The notes beneath the pieces were generated by a model that saw only the letters and a program-made list of their open reading frames with translations, was not told the DNA's origin and did no database searches. Shown piece by piece: positions 1 to 5,520 of a DNA stretch of 8,935 nucleotides (positions are counted from its first letter, which is position 1; the number at the start of each line of letters is the position of its first letter). This DNA is from Lentisphaeria bacterium UBA1776 (GTDB lineage Bacteria; Verrucomicrobiota; Lentisphaeria; Victivallales; Victivallaceae), in the NCBI GenBank assembly GCA_002314605.1, contig DCGO01000083.1:1-8935 (forward strand), given 5' to 3'. A program made the translations under genes and the position numbers.

Positions 1-5
1 AGAGT

Positions 6-13
6 AAAAAAAA
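6..13 (-). terminator. T8 tract directly after tRNA-Ser
   Basis: On the minus strand the encoded CCA is followed at once by eight T residues, then ACTCT. No separate hairpin lies between, so if this ends transcription the acceptor/T-arm stack of the tRNA would have to serve as the terminator stem. The tract recurs, identical in length, after tRNA-Arg at 5289-5296. The terminator role is an inference. Confidence 0.4.
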
Positions 14-103
14 TGGCGGAGAGAGAGGGATTCGAACCCTCGGAGAGGTTTCCCCCTCGCAAGTTTAGCAAACTTGTGCTTTCGGCCACTCAGCCATCTC
101 TCC
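14..103 (-). tRNA. tRNA-Ser (anticodon GCU)
   Basis: Read on the minus strand this is a complete 90-nt class II tRNA. The acceptor arms GGAGAGA (103-97) and TCTCTCC (24-18) pair perfectly over 7 bp, followed by discriminator G and an encoded CCA (16-14). The anticodon stem CAAGT/ACTTG encloses the loop TTGCTAA, giving anticodon GCT, which reads AGC and AGU serine codons. A long variable arm (GAGGGGGAAACCTCTC region) and the TTCGAAT T-loop confirm serine identity. It lies 43 bp after the rpsO stop with no convincing promoter between, so it is probably cut from the rpsO transcript. Translating its complement gives a typical spurious peptide with the string GFEPS. Confidence 0.97.
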
Positions 104-146
104 GCACGTGCGGCTCATTGACCAGAACCGCGATGGTTTTATCCAA

Positions 147-416
147 TTACTTTACGCGGCGAATCGCGAGCGTATCGGTAATCTCAATGTACTTGGCGTG
201 ATTTTCGCGCTGCAGATAAGCCAGCTGCTTTTTGCGCTGCGCAACCAGAGCCAGCAGACCGCGGCGGGTGCTGTGATCCTTGGGATTGCTGCGGAGGTGC
301 TCGGTCAGCGCCTGGATCCGGTTGGTCAGAAGGGCGATCTGAACCTCCGGAGAGCCGGTGTCGCCGTCTTTGCGCGCATACTTGGCGATGATCGAACTTT
401 TGCTGCACTTTTCCAT
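147..416 (-). CDS. rpsO: 30S ribosomal protein S15
   Basis: The product has 89 aa, the usual S15 length. S15 binds the three-way junction of helices 20-22 in 16S rRNA and helps nucleate assembly of the 30S platform. Family hallmarks are clear: GDTGSPEVQIALLTNRI near residues 18-32, the DHSTRRGLL segment near residues 47-55 with the conserved H and RR, and VAQRKKQLAYL (58-68) leading into the C-terminal helix. The start ATG (416-414) has AGGA about 7 nt upstream. A promoter lies at 503-530 and a hairpin in the roughly 80-nt leader. S15 represses its own translation through leader RNA in several phyla, so control at that hairpin is plausible but not shown. tRNA-Ser follows 43 bp downstream on the same strand. 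Confidence 0.98.
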   Translation of the reverse strand: MEKCSKSSIIAKYARKDGDTGSPEVQIALLTNRIQALTEHLRSNPKDHSTRRGLLALVAQRKKQLAYLQRENHAKYIEITDTLAIRRVK

Positions 417-449
417 GATGATTTCCTTTTTTCGTGCCGGACAGCGCTC

Positions 450-472
450 AAAAGCATCCTTGTGACGCTTTT
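450..472 (-). promoter_or_regulatory. Hairpin in the rpsO leader, possible S15 autoregulatory site
   Basis: On the minus strand AAAAGC (472-467) pairs with GCTTTT (455-450); a G·U pair can close a seventh step and leave a 9-nt loop. Outer CCGG (484-481) can also pair with CCGG (440-437), enclosing the hairpin. This sits in the untranslated region between the proposed start of transcription and the rpsO Shine-Dalgarno. S15 is known to bind structured leaders that differ between phyla. That this one is such a site is inference. Confidence 0.3.
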
Positions 473-502
473 CCTACCAGCCGGTCGTTTTCAATTCCAC
501 TT

Positions 503-530
503 AATATAGCCGCAATTCTTTTTTTTTCAA
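503..530 (-). promoter_or_regulatory. Promoter of rpsO (sigma-70 type)
   Basis: The minus strand shows -35 TTGAAA (530-525), a 16-bp spacer starting in an A tract, and -10 TATATT (508-503). Transcription would start near 496, giving a leader of about 80 nt. It lies just downstream of the decarboxylase stop, which indicates that rpsO is transcribed independently of that gene. The layout matches the promoter candidates at 2703-2730, 2779-2806 and 5173-5200. Confidence 0.65.
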
Positions 531-543
531 GTTTTTTACGGAA

Positions 544-1743
544 TCAGGCCCGTCTTTCAGACTTTTTTCCGGATTCCACCGGGACGAAATAGGTTTTCAG
601 GGGCGGGAATCCGTTGAAGTCCACGGAGCAGTAGCTCGAGGTGTAGGCTCCGGCGGAAAGCCAGTAGATCCGGTCTCCCGGCTTGATGTACGCCGGCAGC
701 GGATTCCGGAAATACTCGTACATGATGTCCTGACTGTCGCAGGTGGGACCAGCGATGATGAAATCTTCCGAGAGGTCCCCCCGGGCTTCGCAGTACAGGG
801 GATAGCGGATGCTTTCGTCAAAGGTCTCGATGAGACCGTTGAATTTGCCGGTGTCCACATAGAGCCACTTGTCCAGTCCGGTGGAGGATTTCTGGGAGAT
901 CAGCACCACTTCGGTGACCAGGATCCCCGCCTCGGCCACCAGGGATCGGCCCGGTTCCAGAATGATCTCCGGATTGTCTTCTTCAAAGTCTTCCTTGAGA
1001 TACCGGGTGATCTCCTCGGCATAGACAGTCAGCGGGTTGGTCTTGGAAATGTAGTTGGCCGGGAAGCCGCCTCCCATATTGATGAGGGAGAGAGTGATCC
1101 CTTCGCTCTTCAGATAGTCAAAGATGTACCGGACCTTGGCGATGGCCGAGTCCCAGGTGCCGATGTCCCGCTGCTGGGAGCCTACGTGAAAGGAGATGCC
1201 GCAGGGCTCCAGATTCAGTTCCTTCGCCAGCATGATGAGGTCGATGGACATGTCGGGATGGCAGCCGAATTTTCTGGAAAGAGGCCAGTCCGCAGTGTCG
1301 GATCCTTCCGTCAGGATCCGGCAGAACACCCGGGAGCCGGGGGCTTCCTTGGCCAAATTGCGCAGATCGTGCTCGCTGTCCGTGGCGAAGAGGCGGACGC
1401 CCTTTTCGTAAAAGTACCGGATATCCCTGGCTTTTTTGATGGTGTTGCCGTAGCTGATGCGGTCCGGCGTGATCCCCAGAGAAAGTACCAGATCCAACTC
1501 GTAGCGCGATGCAATGTCGAAATTTGCCCCCAGATCCCGCAGAAGCGTGATGACTTCCGGAGCCGGGTTGGCCTTGACCGCAAAATAGATCTTGGCAAAG
1601 TTGAAATGTTCCTTGAGTTCAAGGTATTTCTGCTTGATGATGTTGAGATCCACCACTATAAACGGAGTTTCGTGCCGGTCCGCTTCGGTCCGAACGAGTT
1701 TCCAATCCGCCGCATCGTAGTAATCCAGAACATTGATCCGCAT
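544..1743 (-). CDS. Ornithine/lysine decarboxylase, group IV PLP type
   Basis: This 399-aa cytoplasmic enzyme belongs to the alanine-racemase-fold (eukaryotic-ODC-like) decarboxylases, which turn ornithine or lysine into putrescine or cadaverine. Visible in order: PLP lysine K57 in YFAVKANP; the ADWPLSRKFG segment at 151-160; FHVGSQ at 185-190 with H186; the glycine loop GGGFP at 224-228; phosphate-binding EPGR at 263-266; GKFNGLIET at 299-307, typical of bacterial L/ODCs; the active-site cysteine C335 in GPTCDSQD; and AGAYT at 364-368. GPTCDS favours ODC/LDC over diaminopimelate decarboxylase. An in-frame ATG 22 codons upstream exists, but the ATG at 1743-1741 has AGAGG a few bases before it and begins the conserved part, so I chose it. 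The length is close to that of Pseudomonas SpeC-type enzymes. Ornithine versus lysine preference cannot be read from the sequence. Confidence 0.93.
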   Translation of the reverse strand: MRINVLDYYDAADWKLVRTEADRHETPFIVVDLNIIKQKYLELKEHFNFAKIYFAVKANPAPEVITLLRDLGANFDIASRYELDLVLSLGITPDRISYGNTIKKARDIRYFYEKGVRLFATDSEHDLRNLAKEAPGSRVFCRILTEGSDTADWPLSRKFGCHPDMSIDLIMLAKELNLEPCGISFHVGSQQRDIGTWDSAIAKVRYIFDYLKSEGITLSLINMGGGFPANYISKTNPLTVYAEEITRYLKEDFEEDNPEIILEPGRSLVAEAGILVTEVVLISQKSSTGLDKWLYVDTGKFNGLIETFDESIRYPLYCEARGDLSEDFIIAGPTCDSQDIMYEYFRNPLPAYIKPGDRIYWLSAGAYTSSYCSVDFNGFPPLKTYFVPVESGKKSERRA

Positions 1744-1786
1744 GGGTCCTCTTCCCTTTCCTGAAAGGCAAACCTGTTCCTGATGT

Positions 1787-1800
1787 TCCCGTTTCCGGGA
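1787..1800 (-). other. GAAA-tetraloop hairpin in the decarboxylase leader
   Basis: The minus strand reads TCCCG, GAAA, CGGGA: a 5-bp stem closed by a GNRA tetraloop, about 45 nt before the decarboxylase start codon. It would be a stable small RNA hairpin in the leader. No T tract follows, so it is not an intrinsic terminator, and no known riboswitch pattern is recognisable. A regulatory role is unproven. Confidence 0.3.
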
Positions 1801-1849
1801 CTTCTGCAAAATCCGAAAAAGCAGGGTTTAAATATGCCCCGGTTTTCCG

Positions 1850-1879
1850 GATATACAAATCTAAAAAGCAAAAAAACAG
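1850..1879 (-). promoter_or_regulatory. Possible promoter of the decarboxylase gene
   Basis: The 160-bp gap after the TIM-barrel gene holds, on the minus strand, CTGTTT (1879-1874) followed after 18 bp by TATATC (1855-1850). The stretch TGTTTTTTTGC also occurs at the proposed carB promoter, where it likewise precedes a TATATT box. Both boxes deviate from consensus and the region is rich in A and T tracts, so this is tentative. Read-through from the upstream gene is the alternative. Confidence 0.3.
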
Positions 1880-1903
1880 TTTTTTTTCGTTTTGTCTCTT
1901 CAT

Positions 1904-2650
1904 TCATGCCAGAAGCTTCTTCAGAGTTTCCGCATCGTCAGCCAGTTGTTCCAAAGTGTCGTCTTTGACAAATTCAAGCATCACCGGTATATCCTGAGTC
2001 CTTTCCCTGAGAATGGATAAGAACCGGATCCACTCGGCCGCATTTTCCGCCAGGGCCAGTCTGTGACCGTTGCCGGTCCAGCTGAAAGCATGGACAGTGG
2101 AGAGCCACGGGAGAACCTTCCGGAGCCAGTCCATACGGCAGGCCTCCGTGCGTTTGAACTGCGGTTGCCAGCCGCAGCGCAGGGCAGGGTGATCGACCTC
2201 TTCAAGAAGCTGCAGCGTGGATTCCACGGTGTCGGTCAGTGTTTTATTGTGGCACTCCAGCGTCAGGGTGAGTCCGTGACCGGCGGCCATTCTGCAGCAC
2301 TCCTTCAAACAGGACCACACGGGTTTGCGGTTTGTGCACTCTTCCGATCCTTGGGACCCCGCCCAGACCCGGATGGTGGGGGCGTGCAGTATCCGGGCGC
2401 AGGCGATGATCCCGCCGAAATCCGGCTGATTTTCATTCCCCGCCCGGAAATAGCTGCCGTAGGCTGCGGTTGTCAGGCCCGCCTCCGCCATGCGTCCGGC
2501 AACTTCCCCGGCACGTTTTTCATCGCCGTGCGGAACATGGACGTCGCCCCCCCATTCCACGGTTTTCAGTCCGAGACGGACACATTCGGAAATCAGTTCC
2601 TCCGCTGTACGGCTGCGGAAAGAAATGGACACAAGACCCGGGATCAGCAT
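1904..2650 (-). CDS. Xylose-isomerase-like TIM-barrel protein (sugar phosphate isomerase/epimerase family)
   Basis: The 248-aa product belongs to the AP_endonuc_2/xylose-isomerase-like TIM-barrel superfamily, whose members bind a divalent metal and mostly isomerise or epimerise sugars. Seen: VEWGGDVHVPHGD (31-43) on an early strand; LECHNK (131-136) with the likely metal ligand E132; CGWQPQF (159-165) where many relatives have an Asp; HAFSW (187-191) with likely ligand H187; and MLEFVKDD (224-231) with likely ligand E226. It has no signal peptide and is slightly shorter than the usual 260-290 aa. ATG 2650-2648 is preceded by AAGGAG (2664-2659) with 8-nt spacing, and by a good promoter at 2703-2730. 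No sugar transport or catabolic genes are adjacent, so the substrate is unknown. The superfamily call is firm; an actual isomerase activity is not. Confidence 0.85.
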   Translation of the reverse strand: MLIPGLVSISFRSRTAEELISECVRLGLKTVEWGGDVHVPHGDEKRAGEVAGRMAEAGLTTAAYGSYFRAGNENQPDFGGIIACARILHAPTIRVWAGSQGSEECTNRKPVWSCLKECCRMAAGHGLTLTLECHNKTLTDTVESTLQLLEEVDHPALRCGWQPQFKRTEACRMDWLRKVLPWLSTVHAFSWTGNGHRLALAENAAEWIRFLSILRERTQDIPVMLEFVKDDTLEQLADDAETLKKLLA

Positions 2651-2702
2651 GACGGACTCTCCTTCGTTGTACTGGACTGCGGAACCCTTTTCCGCCTTCA
2701 GA

Positions 2703-2730
2703 AATATAGCACGGCGGCAGCGGGTTTCAA
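2703..2730 (-). promoter_or_regulatory. Promoter of the TIM-barrel gene
   Basis: The minus strand has -35 TTGAAA (2730-2725), a 16-bp spacer and -10 TATATT (2708-2703), with transcription expected to start near 2697, about 47 nt before the ATG. The two boxes are identical to those of rpsO. It is the leftward half of a divergent promoter region; the rightward promoter lies at 2779-2806. Confidence 0.6.
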
Positions 2731-2778
2731 GTCGTTTGGTCCGATTCCCTTTTTTTTTGCCGATTTATGTTTCAAGGA

Positions 2779-2806
2779 TTGCAAAAAACGCATTTTGTGC
2801 TATCTT
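2779..2806 (+). promoter_or_regulatory. Promoter of the lipoprotein-nadE operon
   Basis: The plus strand shows -35 TTGCAA (2779-2784), a 16-bp spacer and -10 TATCTT (2801-2806), with transcription starting near 2813 and a leader of about 50 nt. It matches the tRNA-Arg promoter at 5173-5200 at about 22 of 28 positions, including the identical start TTGCAAAAAACG. Confidence 0.55.
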
Positions 2807-2862
2807 TAACAGCAATACCCGTGTTGGAAACAATGGACCTGTGAAACGAAGGAGAATTCACG

Positions 2863-3255
2863 ATGAAGAAGTTTTTGCGGACTGCGGCTGCGGCAGCGGC
2901 GGTTGTGCTGACGGCCGGATGCACCACCATGGAAGTCGCTCAGAAGTTCAACGGTCTGCCGGTCAGCGAAAAGGCCGCCACTCCGCCGACGGTGCATATG
3001 AATGTTTCCATGACCGGATTTTATTTCTTCGGGTGCCTGCCCATCATTACCGGCAGTGTCGGCAGTGTTGACAAATGCGCCCTCTTCAAAAACACTGTGA
3101 AGGTCGAACATGCCGTATCCGTTCTGACCCGGGAAGCCCGGACCCAGTATTCCTGCACCCGGATCTACGATCTCAAGAGCAATACCCGCACTTTCCATCT
3201 GCCGCTGCTCTTGTCCATCAAGTCGGTGGAAGTTTCCGCCACGGGGACCAAATAA
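2863..3255 (+). CDS. Small predicted lipoprotein of unknown function
   Basis: The product has 130 aa. The N-terminus is a classical lipoprotein signal peptide: basic MKKFLR, a hydrophobic alanine-rich stretch (7-16) and the lipobox LTAGC with lipidated C20. T21-T22 follow, not Asp, so outer-membrane sorting is likely in a Gram-negative cell. The mature part of about 111 residues has an aromatic core GFYFFGCLPIITG (52-64), then CALFKNTVKVEH (72-83), and ends in LPLLLSIKSVEVSATGTK. I recall similar small lipoproteins from PVC-group genomes but know no function. The start has AAGGAG (2849-2854) 8 nt upstream. nadE begins 62 bp downstream with no terminator visible, so the two are probably co-transcribed; a functional link to NAD synthesis does not follow from that. 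Confidence 0.85.
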   Translation: MKKFLRTAAAAAAVVLTAGCTTMEVAQKFNGLPVSEKAATPPTVHMNVSMTGFYFFGCLPIITGSVGSVDKCALFKNTVKVEHAVSVLTREARTQYSCTRIYDLKSNTRTFHLPLLLSIKSVEVSATGTK

Positions 3256-3317
3256 TAAACCGGCAGGATTTTGCGCGTCCTTTTTCTGCTGCCGCTGCTG
3301 ACATGGAGGCCTGAGGA

Positions 3318-5144
3318 ATGAAACATTTTGTCCGGCTGGCGGCCGCCGTCCCTGAATTGCGGGTCGGCGGGGTATCTTTCAACTGCAATGCCATTCTGCA
3401 GTGCTATGACGAGGCGGTCTCATGCGGCGCCTCCGTCGTGGTCTTTCCGGAACTGGCGGTCACCGGCTGCAGCTGCGGCGATCTGTTTTTTCAGGACCGT
3501 CTGCTGGACGCGGCGGAAGCCGGACTGGACCGTCTGGCCGCCCGGTGCGGCAGGACGGTCATGGTCGTCGGGGTCCCGGTGCGCCGGGGCGGACGGCTCC
3601 TGAACTGTGCCGCTGTCCTTCAGCACGGCCGGATCTGCGGTTTCGCCGGCAAAGTTTTCCCCGGACGCGGTCAAGGGAAAGAGGAGTGCCGTTATTTTTC
3701 CAGCGTCCGGGAGACTGCTGACGGTTTTGCCGGGCCGCAGATCTTCCGGGCCGGAGAATTGACTTTCGGGGTGGAGATCGGCGATGACGGTTCCGCTCTT
3801 GTGCCTTCCTCGGCGGAACTGGTCATGGCCGGGGCGCAGGTGATTTTCAATCCCTCTGCCGCTCTTGCGCTGGCTGGAACGATCCGCCGCCGCCGGGAGG
3901 CCCTGCGGGAATTCAGTTCCCGGATGCGGGGCGTGATTGTTTCCGTCGGGGCAGGGTGCCTCGAATCCACCGCCGATGCGGTGTATTCCGGGCAGGCGGT
4001 GATCGCCCGCCATGGCGACGTCCTTGCGGAAAACAGTCCCCTTGAACGGACACAGTCCATTATTTATGCGGACATGAATCCCCGCTGGACCGACCATGTG
4101 CGCCGGACGGATGGAAGCATGGAAGAGGGGGGGATTGCAGTACCGGAACAGGTGCTGGATGCTCTTCCGGAATCGCCGGATCTGACGTATTTTCCGGTCC
4201 ATCGTCTGCCGTTTGTCCCGGAAGATCCCCGGGAGTGCCGGGATTACTGCGCCGGGATCGCCGCCATTCAGGTGTCGGCTTTAGCCAAGCGGATGGAACA
4301 CACTCACGCAAAGTGGGTGGTGGGACTCTCCGGGGGGTTGGATTCCACGCTGGCACTGCTGGCGGCTGCTGCCTGCAGGGATCAGCTGAAGCTGCCGCCG
4401 GATGCGGTGGAGGCAGTCGGGATGCCCGGATTCGGAACTTCCGGCAGGACCAAAACCAATGCGGAGAAGCTCTCGGAGATTCTGCATGTGCCTTACCGCA
4501 CCATTCCCATCGGAGATGCGGTGATGGGGCACTTCCGGGACATCGGTCACGATCCGGAAAAGCTGGATGTGGTCTATGAGAACGCTCAGGCACGCGAGCG
4601 CACGCAGGTGCTGATGGATGTGGCCAACGGTTGCGGCGGACTGGTGCTTGGGACGGGGGATCTCTCGGAGATCGCTCTCGGGTGGTGTACCTACAATGGC
4701 GACCACATGTCGATGTACGGCATCAACGGGTCGCTTCCGAAGACCCTGATCCGCAAGGTGGTGGCGTATTATGCGGAGATTCTGCCGGAGGCGGCGGCGG
4801 TCCTGCTCGACATCCTCGATACGCCGGTCTCGCCGGAACTTCTGCCGGGGAAGCAGTACACGGAGGAGCTGATCGGCAGTTATGAGCTCCACGACTTCTT
4901 CCTTTATTACTTTATGCGTTACGGCGCTGATCCGGAAACTTTGCTTGTGCTGGCGGCCAAGGCGTTTGCCCCGCTGGACGGGGCGGAGATCCGCCCGGTG
5001 CTGGAGAAATTCGTGAAACGCTTTTTCGGTCAGCAGTTCAAGCGGAATGCCGGGCCGGACGGGGCGAAAGTCACGCCCTTCGGACTCTCTGCCCGGGGGG
5101 ACTGGAAAATGCCTTCCGATGCGGTTGCGGATGAGTGGCTGTAA
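3318..5144 (+). CDS. nadE: NAD+ synthetase, two-domain form with a degenerate glutaminase domain
   Basis: The product has 608 aa, a little short for the family's roughly 630-680. The enzyme amidates deamido-NAD+ to NAD+ with ATP in the cytoplasm, the last step of NAD synthesis. The N-terminal nitrilase-like domain (about 1-270) keeps E45 in FPELAVTG and K112 in FAGKVFPG, but the nucleophile motif expected as VEICED reads VEIGDD (G155), and the usual NLSASNExxGK reads NPSAALALAGT (178-188). The C-terminal synthetase domain looks intact: PP-loop SGGLDST (338-344), MPGFGTSGRTKTNA, YENAQARERTQ, GTGDLSEIALGW, YNGDHMSMYG, and LDTPVSPELLP near the end. So NAD synthesis probably uses free ammonia or a separate glutaminase. 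Start: ATG 3318 with GGAGG (3305-3309) 8 nt upstream. It probably shares a transcript with the lipoprotein gene. Confidence 0.95.
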   Translation: MKHFVRLAAAVPELRVGGVSFNCNAILQCYDEAVSCGASVVVFPELAVTGCSCGDLFFQDRLLDAAEAGLDRLAARCGRTVMVVGVPVRRGGRLLNCAAVLQHGRICGFAGKVFPGRGQGKEECRYFSSVRETADGFAGPQIFRAGELTFGVEIGDDGSALVPSSAELVMAGAQVIFNPSAALALAGTIRRRREALREFSSRMRGVIVSVGAGCLESTADAVYSGQAVIARHGDVLAENSPLERTQSIIYADMNPRWTDHVRRTDGSMEEGGIAVPEQVLDALPESPDLTYFPVHRLPFVPEDPRECRDYCAGIAAIQVSALAKRMEHTHAKWVVGLSGGLDSTLALLAAAACRDQLKLPPDAVEAVGMPGFGTSGRTKTNAEKLSEILHVPYRTIPIGDAVMGHFRDIGHDPEKLDVVYENAQARERTQVLMDVANGCGGLVLGTGDLSEIALGWCTYNGDHMSMYGINGSLPKTLIRKVVAYYAEILPEAAAVLLDILDTPVSPELLPGKQYTEELIGSYELHDFFLYYFMRYGADPETLLVLAAKAFAPLDGAEIRPVLEKFVKRFFGQQFKRNAGPDGAKVTPFGLSARGDWKMPSDAVADEWL

Positions 5145-5172
5145 GTTGTTGCATTTATTTTTGGAAATTAAG

Positions 5173-5200
5173 TTGCAAAAAACGGATTGCGTGATATAGT
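5173..5200 (+). promoter_or_regulatory. Promoter of tRNA-Arg(CCG)
   Basis: -35 TTGCAA (5173-5178), a 16-bp spacer and -10 TATAGT (5195-5200) place the transcription start near 5207, about 5 nt before the mature tRNA, which suits a tRNA gene. The first 12 bases, TTGCAAAAAACG, are identical to those of the promoter at 2779. Confidence 0.65.
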
Positions 5201-5211
5201 AACATCGTGAT

Positions 5212-5288
5212 GCACCCGTAGCTCAGTTGGATAGAGCGTCTGCCTCCGGAGTAGAAGGTCTTGCGTTCGAGTCGCAACGGGTGTACCA
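5212..5288 (+). tRNA. tRNA-Arg (anticodon CCG)
   Basis: A complete 77-nt tRNA. The acceptor arms GCACCCG (5212-5218) and CGGGTGT (5278-5284) pair over 7 bp, the first as G·U. The D-arm is GCTC...GAGC. The anticodon stem TCTGC/GTAGA closes the loop CTCCGGA, giving anticodon CCG, which reads CGG. The T-arm is TTGCG/CGCAA with TTCGAGT. Discriminator A and an encoded CCA (5286-5288) complete it. It has its own promoter 11 bp upstream. CGG is a frequent arginine codon in the genes of this window, which fits a dedicated tRNA. Confidence 0.97.
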
Positions 5289-5296
5289 TTTTTTTT
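5289..5296 (+). terminator. T8 tract directly after tRNA-Arg
   Basis: Eight T residues follow the encoded CCA without a gap, as they do after tRNA-Ser. No independent hairpin precedes them, so the tRNA's acceptor/T-arm stack would be the only stem available to terminate transcription. The function is inferred from position and from its recurrence at both tRNA genes. Confidence 0.4.
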
Positions 5297-5459
5297 GCCT
5301 TTGTTCCGGGATTTCCGGTATGGAGCTGCCGCTTTTTTTATCCTCAATCCTCCGGGTTCAGGCATCCGTCCGGTCCGTCATGGATTTGAACAGACTTCCA
5401 AAGGTTTTTCCATCTGTTTTTGCCGCCGGCTCCGATCGGCAGAAATTTTGAATCCAGGC

Positions 5460-5488
5460 TTGTTTTTTTGCCGATTCAGGTGTATATT
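5460..5488 (+). promoter_or_regulatory. Likely promoter of carB
   Basis: TTGTTT (5460-5465), a 17-bp spacer and a good -10 box TATATT (5483-5488) predict a start near 5495 and a leader of about 63 nt. The -35 box keeps only the TTG core. The 14-mer TTTTTTTGCCGATT inside it (5463-5476) also occurs at 2752-2765, upstream of the lipoprotein promoter. Confidence 0.5.
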
Positions 5489-5505
5489 ACATTCCGGTCT
5501 GATTA

Positions 5506-5520
5506 GGAGGTATTCCCTCC
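5506..5520 (+). promoter_or_regulatory. Hairpin in the carB leader masking an SD-like sequence
   Basis: GGAGG (5506-5510) and CCTCC (5516-5520) form a 5-bp stem with loop TATTC, close to the 5' end of the proposed carB transcript. AGGAGGT is a near-perfect ribosome-binding sequence but lies about 50 nt before the carB start and has no ATG or GTG at usable spacing. The real carB site is AAAGGA, 6 nt before ATG 5558. It may stabilise the 5' end or take part in control; neither is shown. Confidence 0.35.

Noticed and set aside
13..201. Plus-strand frame beginning MAEREGFEPSERFP
   Set aside because: This is the complement of tRNA-Ser read as protein, a well-known spurious ORF type.
1858..1895. 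A-tract/T-tract inverted repeat after the TIM-barrel gene as an intrinsic terminator
   Set aside because: The stem would be almost purely A-T around ACTGT. It is more readily explained by tracts that also fit a promoter for the decarboxylase.
2063..2809. 248-codon plus-strand frame opposite the TIM-barrel gene
   Set aside because: It covers the divergent promoter region as well as the antisense of a gene with clear motifs and a strong Shine-Dalgarno, and its translation resembles nothing known.
3420..4202. 260-codon minus-strand frame inside nadE
   Set aside because: It is a shadow of the GC-rich nadE reading frame with no ribosome-binding site or family resemblance; the plus-strand frame holds all NadE motifs.
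5168..5365. Minus-strand frame containing VATRTQDLLLRRQTLYPTELR
   Set aside because: It is the complement of tRNA-Arg and its promoter; the same peptide pattern arises opposite many tRNA genes.
5421..5441. TGCCG/CGGCA inverted repeat before the carB promoter as a terminator
   Set aside because: The loop is 11 nt and only ATTTT follows, so it is too weak to call.
5320..5451. 43-codon plus-strand frame starting MELPLFLSS between tRNA-Arg and carB
   Set aside because: No Shine-Dalgarno at useful spacing, no coding-like composition, and it ends just before the carB promoter. I treat 5297-5459 as non-coding.
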